A DNA stretch of 64,000 nt from Planctomycetota bacterium (GCA_023150555.1 JAKLKQ010000003.1:124001-188000), one strand, 5' to 3'. Counted from the stretch's first letter, positions 45,791 through 54,715 are shown. Made by a program: numbers and translations. The notes: a model not told the origin generated them from the letters alone.

Positions 45791-45850
45791 TCCGCAATCG
45801 GTTCATGGCCCTTCACCGGCAGGGGCCGGCCCATAAGAGGAGGATAGACC

Positions 45851-46444
<594 letters not shown>

Positions 46445-46468
46445 ACGCTGTGCGATTCAAAGCGACGC

Positions 46469-46498
46469 AAAGAGGGACGCCGAAGGGCGTCCCTCTTT
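46469..46498. terminator. Bidirectional intrinsic terminator
   Basis: A perfect 13-bp stem, AAAGAGGGACGCC (46469-46481) and GGCGTCCCTCTTT (46486-46498), with loop GAAG is followed by TTTTATTT on the plus strand. It ends the SOD transcript. The dGTPase gene on the other strand stops at its right edge, so it probably serves both. Confidence 0.9.
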
Positions 46499-47646
46499 TA
46501 TTTCCCGCAGAAGTCGTTCCACTGCCGCTCGGCGAAGCGGTCGGTCATGCCCGCCACGTAGTCGCAGATCGCGCGTTCCAGCGGCACGCCCGCCTTGATC
46601 CGCGCGTGGTGGTTCTCCGGCAGGCGCGACGGGTCGGCGCGGTAGGCGGCGAAGAGCTCCCTTAAACGCTCCTGCCAGAGCGCCGTGTGCTGGCGCACTT
46701 TCATGTTGTAGTAGAAGTTCTGCTCGAGGAAGTCCTCGAAGGCGGCTTTCTTCTTCCCCAGCTCCGGCGAGAAGCCCACCAGCTCCGCGTCGCTCGCGCG
46801 GACCTTTGCCAGCGAGTCGATGCCCTGCGCCTTCAAACGCCGTTCGGTCTCGGCGATCAGGTCGCTGACCAGGCGGCGGATCATGCGCCGCACGGTGGCG
46901 CGCCAGCGCAGGCGGTGGTCGGTGGCGAAGACGGCGTGCTCGGCGCGGACTTCGTCCTCGGTCTCCTTCCACAGCGCCATGCTGCGCGCGGTGGCCTCGT
47001 CCATCACGCCGCTGACCAGGGCGTCCTCGATATCGTGCGTGTCGTAGGCGATGGAGTCGGCGTGGTCGACGAGCTGCACCTCCAGCGGCGGCGACTCGCC
47101 GGCGGCGAAGCCGTGCCGCGCACGCTGGGCGCCGTCGAGGTTCTTCGAGAAGCCCTCGCGCGTCTCGTAGCTCAGGTTCAGCCCGGGGAAGTCGGGGTAG
47201 CGGATCTCCAGTTCGTCGACGATGCGCAGGCCCTGGATGTTGTGGTTGAAGCCGCCGTAATCGGCCATCACCTCGTCCAGCGCGTTCTCGCCCGAGTGCC
47301 CGAAGGGCCCGTGGCCCAGGTCGTGGGCCAGCGCAAGGGCCTCGACCAGGTCCTCGTTCAGCGCCAGCGCGCGTGCGGCGGTGCGCGCGATCTGCGTGAC
47401 TTCCAGCGTGTGCGTCAGGCGGTTGCGGTAGTGGTCGCCTTCCATGACCGAGACGAAGACCTGCGTCTTGTACTCGAGGCGGCGGAAGGGCGCGGAATGG
47501 ATGATGCGGTCGCGGTCGCGCTGGTAGCGCCCGCGGTACGGCGGCTCGTCCTCGGGCACCTTGCGCCCGCGGCTGTCGCGCGCGCGCACCGCGCCGGGGC
47601 GCAGGGCAGCCTCGAGGTGCTCTTCCAGGTTGGCTCGGTCGCGCAT
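46498..47646 (-). CDS. dGTPase-like HD-domain triphosphohydrolase
   Basis: The 382-residue protein belongs to the deoxyguanosinetriphosphate triphosphohydrolase-like family. Its opening region PPYRGRYQRDRDRIIHSAPFRRLEYKTQV is the family's N-terminal signature, followed by the HD metal motif: RLTHTLEV (H), ALAHDLGHGPFGHSGE (HD) and VQLVDHADSIAYDTHD (D). Such enzymes release triphosphate from dNTPs. The ATG at 47646 follows AGGATT. It lies downstream of the SUFU gene (11 bp) and shares a terminator with the SOD gene. Confidence 0.92.
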   Translation of the reverse strand: MRDRANLEEHLEAALRPGAVRARDSRGRKVPEDEPPYRGRYQRDRDRIIHSAPFRRLEYKTQVFVSVMEGDHYRNRLTHTLEVTQIARTAARALALNEDLVEALALAHDLGHGPFGHSGENALDEVMADYGGFNHNIQGLRIVDELEIRYPDFPGLNLSYETREGFSKNLDGAQRARHGFAAGESPPLEVQLVDHADSIAYDTHDIEDALVSGVMDEATARSMALWKETEDEVRAEHAVFATDHRLRWRATVRRMIRRLVSDLIAETERRLKAQGIDSLAKVRASDAELVGFSPELGKKKAAFEDFLEQNFYYNMKVRQHTALWQERLRELFAAYRADPSRLPENHHARIKAGVPLERAICDYVAGMTDRFAERQWNDFCGK

Positions 47647-47657
47647 AGTGTGCAATC

Positions 47658-48275
47658 CTACACGACGGAGGCGCGCGTGGGATCGAAAACCGGGTCGATG
47701 TTCGCGTCCGAGAGACGGTCCTCCAGCGCTTGCCCGCCCTTCGACTTCGCGAAAGCAAGTTCCTCGGCAGTGATGGGTACCGCCCACATGATGTGCACCA
47801 GTCTGCCGTCTACCGCCTTCCGGTCAAAGCCCTGGCCTTCAAAGTAGGGAGGCAGAAAGAAAACCGTCTTGAACCGGTCGTGCTTCCCGTCCAAGGGCGT
47901 ATCCCAACTGTAGGTATGATGCCACCCGATGAACGCGCCTTCATCCCAAGGGTATTTTCCGATGCTGTTGAGCAACTTGGCCGCCCATGCGCCGGGCATG
48001 CCGTCCGCACGCGCATAGAAGATCGCTTCGACCCTCTTCCACTCCTCGGCATTCGCCAAGTCGAACTTTTCCAGCGGTTGGTCCAGGTCGCTCATGCCGT
48101 TGGTGGCAAAGGTGAACCATGAGCGGCCCTTCTGCGGCGGAAAGCTGAGCACATCGACGTGAATTCGCTCTTCCTTCCCGCTGGGATGCCAGACCGTGTG
48201 GTCTTCGCCAAAGAAGCGCCGGTAGTGCGCTTCGCGAACGTCGTAGGGCGTCGAGTCGGAATTTGAACGAACCAT
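47658..48275 (-). CDS. Suppressor-of-fused (SUFU) domain protein
   Basis: The 205-residue soluble protein shows the bacterial SUFU pattern: an IHVDVLSFPPQKGRSWFTF strand region, ATNGMSDLDQP, and FLPPYFEGQGF late in the chain. Bacterial SUFU-domain proteins have been described as immunity proteins in polymorphic toxin systems, though many stand alone with unknown roles. No toxin is adjacent; the neighbours are a dGTPase-like gene (11 bp downstream) and a HIT hydrolase (25 bp upstream), all on the same strand, so an operon is likely. Confidence 0.7.
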   Translation of the reverse strand: MVRSNSDSTPYDVREAHYRRFFGEDHTVWHPSGKEERIHVDVLSFPPQKGRSWFTFATNGMSDLDQPLEKFDLANAEEWKRVEAIFYARADGMPGAWAAKLLNSIGKYPWDEGAFIGWHHTYSWDTPLDGKHDRFKTVFFLPPYFEGQGFDRKAVDGRLVHIMWAVPITAEELAFAKSKGGQALEDRLSDANIDPVFDPTRASVV

Positions 48276-48300
48276 GCCTGGCTTCCTCGTCAGCGGCGAA

Positions 48301-48867
48301 TCACAGCGCGCGGAACTTCGGGCGCAGATCTTCCCACAGGTCCTCGAGCGCCATCGGGATCGTGTGCGCGCCGCCGACGACCGGCAGGAAGTTCGTGTCG
48401 CCCACCCAGCGCGGGATCACGTGCATATGCAGGTGGTCCTCGACGCCCGCCCCCGCCGGGCGGCCCAGGTTCATGCCCACATTGTGGCCCTGCGGCTTCA
48501 ACACCGCATTGACGACGGACAGGCTCGCGCGGGTCAGCGCCCACAGCGAGGCACTCTCCCCTTCGCTCAAGCCCACCAGATCGGCCGTGTGGCGGTGCGG
48601 CGCGATCAGCAGGTGCCCGCCCGTATAGGGATAGCGGTTCATGATGACCAGCGCGTGCTCGTCGCGGTGCAGCAGCAGCATGCGCTTCCACGCGGCCTCG
48701 TCGCTTGCCGGAAGGCGCGCGGCCTCGCAGAGGAAGCAGCCAGGTGCCTTCGGCCCGAGGATGAACTCGAGGCGCCACGGCGCGTAGAGCACCTTCCGCG
48801 ACTGGGCCTTGAGTGCCTTTGGCGCGGGCTTGCGCTTCGAGGCGGGTCGCTTTTTCTGGGTGGCCAT
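48301..48867 (-). CDS. HIT family hydrolase (AP4A phosphorylase-like)
   Basis: The 188-residue protein has a Lys-rich N-terminus, then LYAPWRLEFI, CFLC as a zinc-type pair, NRYPYTGGHLLIAPHRH and the histidine triad DHLHMHVIPRW. The YAPWR opening and the overall length match the AP4A phosphorylase-like subgroup. These act on diadenosine polyphosphates or related nucleotides using the central His of the triad. It is the first gene of a leftward set with the SUFU and dGTPase-like genes; the 195-bp gap upstream separates it from the ECF sigma operon. Confidence 0.87.
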   Translation of the reverse strand: MATQKKRPASKRKPAPKALKAQSRKVLYAPWRLEFILGPKAPGCFLCEAARLPASDEAAWKRMLLLHRDEHALVIMNRYPYTGGHLLIAPHRHTADLVGLSEGESASLWALTRASLSVVNAVLKPQGHNVGMNLGRPAGAGVEDHLHMHVIPRWVGDTNFLPVVGGAHTIPMALEDLWEDLRPKFRAL

Positions 48868-49015
48868 GCCGCGAGCTTGCGAGCGTTTCGAGCTTGGGTC
48901 AAGTACCGCGGCGGGGGAAAAAATTCGAGCGGCCGCGGGTGCACAGGTTCATTTTAAACCCTTTCGTTCCAAAAGGTTGCGGTTGCGGCGTCTTAAATGG
49001 CGGCAGCGTTGGGGC

Positions 49016-49042
49016 TTGGAATTACGGGGCGTGACGGATAAT
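49016..49042 (+). promoter_or_regulatory. Candidate promoter for the ECF sigma operon
   Basis: TTGGAA (49016-49021) and GATAAT (49037-49042) lie 15 bp apart upstream of the sigma gene. Spacing is short for a housekeeping promoter. If used, translation would start at the ATG at 49087 rather than 49063. Confidence 0.25.
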
Positions 49043-49062
49043 CTGCCAGGGGATGTACACGG

Positions 49063-49761
49063 ATGCGTCAAAATTGCGAAGCGACCATGAATAAGCCCAG
49101 TGCACCTGCGTCAAACGATCGGAACGAGGCCGGCGATGCCGATGCCGGCCACGCAGCCGACGACCGCGAAGACGGCCTGCTCGTGGAACGCGCCGTCGGC
49201 GGGGACGGCGAGGCCTTCGAGGCGCTGTTCACGAAGTACCGGCAGCGGCTCTTTGGAGTCGTCTGGCGCGTGCTGAAGAACGAGGACGCCGCGCTGGATG
49301 TCGTGCAGGACGCCTTCGTCAAGGCGTACCAGGGCCTGGACCAGCTGCGCGGCGAGACGCGGTTCTACCCGTGGCTGCGCCGCATCGCGGTGAACCAGGC
49401 CATCGACCGGCTGCGGCATATCAGGCGGGGGGTGGAAGTGGGCTTCGACGAGGCGCAGTACGGCGCCGGCGAGAACGCCGATGCCGACCGCGCGCGTCCC
49501 GGCGACGCCGACCGTGCCGAGCGAGAAAGTCCGGTGCGGGCCGCGGAACTGGGCGAGTTCAGCGCGGCGCTGCAGGGCGCGCTCGACCAGCTCTCCGACA
49601 CCCATCGCTCGGTCTTCGTGCTGCATGCCGCCGAGGGCATGACGTACCGCGAGATCGCCGAGGCGCTGGGCTGCAACATCGGCACCGTGATGTCGCGCCT
49701 CTTCTACGCGCGCAAGAAGCTCCAGGAGCTCCTCGCGCCGCACCTGGAAGGACGAGGGTAA
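49063..49761 (+). CDS. ECF-family RNA polymerase sigma factor
   Basis: The 232-residue protein has sigma region 2 (about 60-125: FEALFTKYRQRLFGVVWRVL, DALDVVQDAFVKAYQ-like core, FYPWLRRIAVNQAIDRLR) and region 4 (about 170-225: LSDTHRSVFVLHAAEGMTYREIAEALGCNIGTVMSRL). These are the hallmarks of ECF sigma factors. An acidic insertion separates the two regions. An AGGGGA lies 10 nt before the ATG at 49063; an in-frame ATG at 49087 is the alternative. The anti-sigma-like gene follows after 50 bp, then a small secreted protein, making a stress-type operon. Confidence 0.92.
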   Translation: MRQNCEATMNKPSAPASNDRNEAGDADAGHAADDREDGLLVERAVGGDGEAFEALFTKYRQRLFGVVWRVLKNEDAALDVVQDAFVKAYQGLDQLRGETRFYPWLRRIAVNQAIDRLRHIRRGVEVGFDEAQYGAGENADADRARPGDADRAERESPVRAAELGEFSAALQGALDQLSDTHRSVFVLHAAEGMTYREIAEALGCNIGTVMSRLFYARKKLQELLAPHLEGRG

Positions 49762-49811
49762 CCGCCGGGGAACATCGGGGCCCCTGGCATCAAGCCGGAT
49801 CGGATGGAACG

Positions 49812-50558
49812 ATGGACGACGCACTGCTCGAACAACTCTCCGCCTACGCCGACGGCGAACTCGATGCCGCTGCGCGCGCGCGCATGGAAGAAGCGCTGGC
49901 GCGCGACGAAGGCCTGCGCCGCACGCTGGACGACTTCCGCACACTCGATGCCGCCACCGCCGCGCTGCCGGTGCCGCAGATCGACGGCTCCACCGGCGAA
50001 GTCCTCTGGGAGCTCGTCGCCGGGCGGACGGTCCACCGCGGCAAGGAGGACGGCGCGGCCGGGCTGAATGAACGCCTGCAACGCGAGCTGGCGGCGGGAC
50101 TTGCGCCGGTGCCGGAGGTCAGCGCCGAACGCTGGGCCCCGGTCTGGCAGAAGATCCGCGCGCAGACCGTCGCGGCCAAAAGGCCCGGCACCGCGATCAT
50201 CGACCGCCCGTTGGACGACGACCTGACGCCGACGGAGCTCGCCGTCGTGCGCGAGGCCCACGCCACGGCCTCCGCGCCGCGCGAGCGCAAGGTCGTGCCG
50301 ATCTGGCGCGCGGCCGCGACGATGGCCGCCGCGGCGACGGTGCTGGTCGTGGCCACCATCGCGCTGCGCAACCCGGCGCCGGGCAACGCCTTGCCGCCGA
50401 ACGATGGCGGGCAAGTCGCGCACGTCCAAGGTCCGCCGCCGGCGCAGACGGAGGTCCTCGACGACCGCTACTTCACGATGGTCAAGTACGTGCCGGGGCT
50501 GGACAAGCCCGTGGTCTGTTTCTTCTTGAAAGAGGGCGAAAGCGGCGTAGACCATTAG
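49812..50558 (+). CDS. Probable membrane anti-sigma factor
   Basis: The 248-residue protein starts with LLEQLSAYADGELDAAARARMEEAL, the helical opening of anti-sigma domains that bind ECF sigma factors. The usual HxxxCxxC zinc motif is missing, so it would belong to the zinc-independent type. A single membrane segment (AAATMAAAATVLVVATIAL) lies near residue 175, followed by about 55 residues outside the membrane. It is directly downstream of the ECF sigma gene. Sequestering that sigma factor at the membrane is the likely role. Confidence 0.78.
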   Translation: MDDALLEQLSAYADGELDAAARARMEEALARDEGLRRTLDDFRTLDAATAALPVPQIDGSTGEVLWELVAGRTVHRGKEDGAAGLNERLQRELAAGLAPVPEVSAERWAPVWQKIRAQTVAAKRPGTAIIDRPLDDDLTPTELAVVREAHATASAPRERKVVPIWRAAATMAAAATVLVVATIALRNPAPGNALPPNDGGQVAHVQGPPPAQTEVLDDRYFTMVKYVPGLDKPVVCFFLKEGESGVDH

Positions 50559-50603
50559 CATCCAAGGACTTCCAATGTCCGCCGCTACGGAGAAACCGGC
50601 CTC

Positions 50604-51071
50604 ATGCTGACTTCAAACCGCCTCCGAATCCTCCTGGCGCTGGCGCTTGCCGGGTTCCTCTTCAGCGCCGCGGCCAAGGAAGAAGAAGGCCAGAAGCAGA
50701 CGCGCATCACGGTCCACGGCGCGCAGGCCGAGAAGGGCGGCGACGCGGACAACCCCGATATTCCCGCCAGCCTCAAGAAGTACGCCTCGGTCCTAAAGGC
50801 GCTCCCGCACGGGAAATACAGCGACGCGGGCGGCGACGGCGCGAGCATCGCCGTGGGCGCCAGCCACGACTACAGCGTCGGCAAGTACACCGTCAGCGTG
50901 ACGCTCAGCAGCGTCGACAAGGAAGAGGCCGTCGCCAACTACACGATCAAAGAGGGCGACAAGCAGGTCGCCGCCGACAGCGTGAAGCTGAAGGCCGGCG
51001 GCAGCCCGGCGGTGGCGCAGGTCGGCGACGCGAAGCAGCCGCTGATCCTCTTCTTCGGCCGCGGCAAGTAG
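50604..51071 (+). CDS. Small secreted protein in the ECF sigma operon
   Basis: The 155-residue protein has a signal peptide (RILLALALAGFLFSAAAKEE) and a beta-rich mature part (SVGKYTVSVTLSSVDKEEAVANYTI). GGAGA lies 10 nt before the ATG at 50604. Family is unknown. A segment SLKKYASVLKALPHGKY looks helical. As third gene of the sigma/anti-sigma operon it may be a periplasmic sensor or target. The repeat-rich region C begins immediately after its stop. Confidence 0.65.
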   Translation: MLTSNRLRILLALALAGFLFSAAAKEEEGQKQTRITVHGAQAEKGGDADNPDIPASLKKYASVLKALPHGKYSDAGGDGASIAVGASHDYSVGKYTVSVTLSSVDKEEAVANYTIKEGDKQVAADSVKLKAGGSPAVAQVGDAKQPLILFFGRGK

Positions 51072-51140
51072 TACACTTTCCCGACAGTGCACCTCGTTCC
51101 CAGGTCGCGAAATTTCGCCACTACAGAACATTCTGTACTA

Positions 51141-51173
51141 ACGAAATCTCGCGAGTTGCTCGCGAGATTTCGT
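51141..51173. repeat. Perfect 15-bp hairpin
   Basis: ACGAAATCTCGCGAG and its exact reverse complement are separated by TTG. There is no T-run after it, so a standard terminator is unlikely, although it follows the ECF operon by 70 bp. Its arm contains the GAAATCTCGCGAG word found at 27388-27400. Confidence 0.7.
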
Positions 51174-51546
51174 GTTCCACGATGTGCTGCGCGACGTGCT
51201 GGAGTGCACATGGCGATTTGTATCGATTTTTACTCGATTCAAACATGGTGCATCAATTTTTCTTTTACGGAATCATTGGAGTTATGACGAAAGTGCACGG
51301 CGTGCTGCACCGTTGTGCAAATAGGGTTTACGTGAACGTCGGGTGTTACGTTGCACATGGTGGATGTGTTACGTTGCGCCAGGTTCAATATACGCTTTGC
51401 GTATTTTCCGGGGACCGGGTCCGGACACCGGTATCCGGGAAGCGGCGAACAGCAGGGGCGAGGGGTCAGGGGTGAGGGGCGAGGAACAAAAAACGGCAAA
51501 CGGCAGGGGTTAGGAATGGCAAACGGCCGCGAAGGTCGATGGGTGC

Positions 51547-51583
51547 CACTGGATCGCGCGAGCACAGCGAGCGCTAGCCAGTG
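51547..51583 (-). repeat. CACTGGCTAGC-type palindromic repeat, copy 1
   Basis: CACTGG (51547-51552) faces CCAGTG (51578-51583). Read on the minus strand it begins CACTGGCTAGC and ends GATCCAGTG, as in the copies at 54600 and 55871. The inner part differs from theirs and does not form a long stem. Confidence 0.65.
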
Positions 51584-52001
51584 TCGCGCAACGCGCACCA
51601 CCACGAAGAACACGAAAGCCACGAAGAACGGAAGACAAACTCTGGATAAGCACGGAACACGGACTTAGGCCGCGAGCCCCTTCGTGCGGACGAGCGCGGG
51701 CACGGAGTCCCGCGCCACAGGAACAGGGTCTCTTCAAGGAACACGGAAGAGTTGTGAGATTTAAACATACGCAATGTGTGTGTTAAAACAGAGTCGTTCG
51801 AGCAAACCACCATTCATTGGCCGGCGCGGGCGCAGGCCCGGCCTCGCAACGAATCGGAACCTGCCGTTCTTTGACAACCCCCTCGGCCGAGCTATACCAA
51901 CAAGACCGTAAATCATTGGGAAGGGAAGAGAATGGCTGATAGGTTTGGATTTGCGGGTGATTTGCCGCCGTGGTCGCCATTTAAATAAGAGGAATAAATC
52001 T

Positions 52002-52508
52002 ATGCCATCATTCTACCGAATCTATGATTTAATGGAGCCCAACGTATATTGTCTTGTCATGGCGCCAGGAAAGGCGGAACAGTTTACGAGAGAAGAGCTG
52101 AAGAAAATCCGAAGAGGCGGAAGGTTACCGGACAGGGAATTGCATTTTCTTCTAAAGGGAAAAAAGAGAGGCGATCTAGTTACGGGGGAGGATTTTTACT
52201 TTGTGAGCGACTTCCTTAAAACCCTCCTTTTGAAGAACGATGTATCTGGAATTCGTTTCTTTCCAATCAAAATTGAGAGTAAGAAGAAGTCGAATGACGT
52301 CTACTCATTGGTGTCAGTTTCGGGAAAGGCCGGTCCTATTCAAGGGAGTCGGCGTGGGCCCATTTTGTTTGACCTCCATAAATGGGATGGCAGTGATGTT
52401 TTCATGCTCGATGATGCTCTTCACGTACTGGTCGTTGAGCGCGTAAAGACCTTGGTTACTGAAGCGGGTCTGTCCAACATAGGCTTTGAGCGGTTGGAAA
52501 AAATGTAA
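52002..52508 (+). CDS. Small Imm11-like (DUF1629) protein, AT-rich
   Basis: The 168-residue protein starts at ATG 52002 behind AAGAGGAA. The middle FYFVSDFLKTLLLKNDVSGIRFFPIKI and the following YSLVSVSGKAGPI recall the Imm11/MXAN_0049 family, where a short lid helix is followed by a strand ending in the pv-v motif. Members are often found as immunity proteins of polymorphic toxins. The match is by eye and moderate. Base composition is far less GC-rich than most of the window. Its stop is directly followed by the ATG of the next gene (52509), a strong sign of co-translation. Confidence 0.5.
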   Translation: MPSFYRIYDLMEPNVYCLVMAPGKAEQFTREELKKIRRGGRLPDRELHFLLKGKKRGDLVTGEDFYFVSDFLKTLLLKNDVSGIRFFPIKIESKKKSNDVYSLVSVSGKAGPIQGSRRGPILFDLHKWDGSDVFMLDDALHVLVVERVKTLVTEAGLSNIGFERLEKM

Positions 52509-54551
52509 ATGAACAAGCATTTTTGGACGAGCGAATCTATGCGACCCCTTGCCAGGGTTTCGGTCGCAGTATCTGTCGTAATCTTCTCCATTCCCATTGC
52601 ATGCTATTCGTCAGAAGCTTCCACTGACCTTCTCTCCCTGGAAACCTTCAAGAAGTCGAGCGTCAAAGAGAAGCAGGATGTACTCTTCAAACTGACCAGG
52701 CTGGTGCTCGAAAAGAGGGGCCTGCCGGACCCCTGGGCGCCCCCAAAGACCCCGCCTAAGGACCCAAACACCGGCTCTCCAATACCATCCGAGACGGGCC
52801 AGGAAACGACTCCAACTCCACCCTTTATGCCGGGCGCCGAGTGGACGCCGCTCCTGGACTGCATCTCCAAGGATCCACTGGATCCGGAAATCCTGAGCTC
52901 CACCCAGGCCCTGTTCGAGGCCATTGGGCAATGGTCGCCCCAATGCGAAGCGTTCTGCTCGAATCTCGAACGTTCGGAAAATCCTCGTTTTAGCGGGGAA
53001 CTCTACCGCGTACTCGACTTGATAATGGCTCTCGACCGTACCAGCCAGGTGCCCCTGAAGAAGGTGGTCGAGATCGCGCTTCGCAAGGGGAATCCGGAAG
53101 ACTGGAAAGAGCTTCAAACTCGACATGGCACGTCGAAAGAATTCAAGGCCGAACTCATGCTTTGTATTGATCCAGCCCAAAAGCTGGGGCGTCGAATCAG
53201 GGCCATCCTGAAACTTCCGGAGTTCAACCTGACGCGCGAGGAATTCGCCGCCGTGGTTCGTGCCTTTGCCGCCGCCTTTACGGATGCCAACGATGCCAAC
53301 CGAAGAACCTTGATCCTGCAATTCCAACGAACATGCGAGGCTCGATTTCCTGAGTTTGCGGAAACACTCGGCCCGGTGGAAGTCGAGGCGCTCCAGGGCT
53401 TATTGGATTCGAAGAACGATTGGGAGAAGGTGCTGCCCATCGAACTGGTCTTGGCGTGCGCGAAGGCCGTACCGCCGCAGTTTTTGGTCCGCGCGGTGAC
53501 GGCGATGCGAGACCATAAGAACCTGCCTGCCGCCGGCGTCCTGGCTGGGATCGGCTTCGTGAAGCACGAGCGCACCGAGGAATCGAAGGCCGCTGCGCAA
53601 TCGTTGGTGCCGTTGGCAAAGGAGTTTCGCCCCGATGCCCAGACCGGCATCTATTCATACTGCCGGCGGGTCCTTGGGGTCGATCTGAGCGGATTCCAGT
53701 TGGACCAAGGATACCTTAGTCTTCGACCTGCAGATCCCTTGGTGACCGCAGAAGGGTTGCTGGTTTCTTGGAAGAAGGCCGTTCAAACGAATAACGCATC
53801 AGACAAGGCAGGAGTATGCGGCTGTTTGCATTTAATCGCAGAAGCTGCGGCCGCAAGGCAGATCGTAGAAGAAATACTGCCAGATGCACGGACGGCCAGT
53901 TTCTTATTGAGGCAAATGGTTGAGCACAGGAGCAAGATATCTTCATGGAAAGATGTGAATGGTTTACGGGATTGGCTATCGAAAATCGCGTCCGAAACCT
54001 CCAATCAGACGTTGAAATCTTCAGCGATTTGGCCCTACCACTCCATTGAAGCCGCTACAGTATTGGCTGCCATCTTTCAAGACAAATCAGGCATGGCGGC
54101 GGTCATCAAGAACATCCGAGAAAGCAAAGCGCCCAACCTTCCTCGAATGCTTGATCAGTGGAGTTTCTTGACCAATGCTCTTCTGGAGATGGAGCCGAAG
54201 CACGAAGTCCTTGCAGCCAACCTTGCGGCATGGACAAAAGCGCCGCCGGATTCACGGGAGGCCTGGTGGGGCTGGGTCCTTGCCAAGTGCCTTGCCGTTG
54301 AGCCCAACAAACCGGTTATTGGAGCACTTGCTAAGGCCAATCGAGGTGCTTGGTGGCCCTGGAGGCGAGTGCTAACAGCGGAAACATTCGGAGACTCTCT
54401 CGAAGCGTTTCGAAACCCCGCCATTTTCTTCTCTAATCTTTCAAACAAGAGCGATGTATTCGCATTTCTCGGCGAAATGGATCGACTGTACTTCGCCAGC
54501 CAGGCCGCCGGGAAGGCTCCTCCATCGCAGCCGGAAGGCGAGGGCAAATAG
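52509..54551 (+). CDS. Secreted 680-residue protein of unknown function
   Basis: The ATG touches the previous stop (TAAATG). A signal peptide (ARVSVAVSVVIFSIPIACYSSEAS) leads to a Pro/Thr-rich linker near residues 75-105 and then a mostly helical chain that may be HEAT- or TPR-like repeats (FAAVVRAFAAAFTDANDANRR, LLDSKNDWEKVLPIELVLACAKAV). I see no catalytic motif. Composition is AT-richer in parts, notably the last third. It is co-translated with the Imm11-like gene, so it may be the partner of that protein, but nothing in it looks like a known toxin domain. Confidence 0.62.
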   Translation: MNKHFWTSESMRPLARVSVAVSVVIFSIPIACYSSEASTDLLSLETFKKSSVKEKQDVLFKLTRLVLEKRGLPDPWAPPKTPPKDPNTGSPIPSETGQETTPTPPFMPGAEWTPLLDCISKDPLDPEILSSTQALFEAIGQWSPQCEAFCSNLERSENPRFSGELYRVLDLIMALDRTSQVPLKKVVEIALRKGNPEDWKELQTRHGTSKEFKAELMLCIDPAQKLGRRIRAILKLPEFNLTREEFAAVVRAFAAAFTDANDANRRTLILQFQRTCEARFPEFAETLGPVEVEALQGLLDSKNDWEKVLPIELVLACAKAVPPQFLVRAVTAMRDHKNLPAAGVLAGIGFVKHERTEESKAAAQSLVPLAKEFRPDAQTGIYSYCRRVLGVDLSGFQLDQGYLSLRPADPLVTAEGLLVSWKKAVQTNNASDKAGVCGCLHLIAEAAAARQIVEEILPDARTASFLLRQMVEHRSKISSWKDVNGLRDWLSKIASETSNQTLKSSAIWPYHSIEAATVLAAIFQDKSGMAAVIKNIRESKAPNLPRMLDQWSFLTNALLEMEPKHEVLAANLAAWTKAPPDSREAWWGWVLAKCLAVEPNKPVIGALAKANRGAWWPWRRVLTAETFGDSLEAFRNPAIFFSNLSNKSDVFAFLGEMDRLYFASQAAGKAPPSQPEGEGK

Positions 54552-54599
54552 CCCACGCATCGCTTCGCAGCGCGTCTTGCAGAGCGTCGCCTTCACCGG

Positions 54600-54639
54600 C
54601 ACTGGCTAGCCGTTCGCCGCAGGCGAACGGCGATCCAGG
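54600..54639 (+). repeat. CACTGGCTAGC-type palindromic repeat, copy 2
   Basis: The element begins CACTGGCTAG and contains a perfect inner stem, CCGTTCGCC (54610-54618) and GGCGAACGG (54622-54630) with loop GCA, then CGATCCAGG. The outer right arm is degenerate (CCAGGG instead of CCAGTG). It lies 49 bp after the 680-residue protein gene. Confidence 0.7.
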
Positions 54640-54715
54640 GGCTCCACCGGGCCGCTACACGGCTTCGCGATCGCAACCTCAATTCGCAAGCCTCAAGACC
54701 CAAGGCTGAACCCTT

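Larger units (their letters stand above)
51072..52001. repeat. Palindrome-rich intergenic region, copy C, with further repeats
   Basis: This 930-bp stretch has no supportable gene. From left to right: TCGCGAAATTTCGC (51105-51118); TACAGAACATTCTGTA, 14 of 16 paired (51122-51137); a perfect 15-bp hairpin, ACGAAATCTCGCGAG (51141-51155) with CTCGCGAGATTTCGT (51159-51173) and a 3-nt loop; several GTGCAC words; the direct repeat TGTTACGTTGCRC at 51344-51356 and 51367-51379; a G-rich tract of GAGGGG-type units (about 51450-51485); one CACTGG...CCAGTG hairpin (51547-51583); and CCACGAAGAA at 51601-51610 and 51619-51628. The right half is AT-richer and leads to the Imm11-like gene. Confidence 0.6.

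Noticed and set aside
45674..45850. tRNA, SRP RNA or manganese riboswitch before the SOD gene
   Set aside because: No cloverleaf, no SRP consensus loop and no yybP-ykoY core.
51141..51173. Intrinsic terminator of the ECF operon
   Set aside because: The stem is strong but no T-run follows on either strand.
51182..51813. Small open frames in the repeat-rich region
   Set aside because: They have no Shine-Dalgarno, no family motif and cross palindromes and low-complexity tracts.
51072..52001. CRISPR array
   Set aside because: The repeats are palindromes and short words with irregular spacing, not regular repeat-spacer units, and no cas gene is present.
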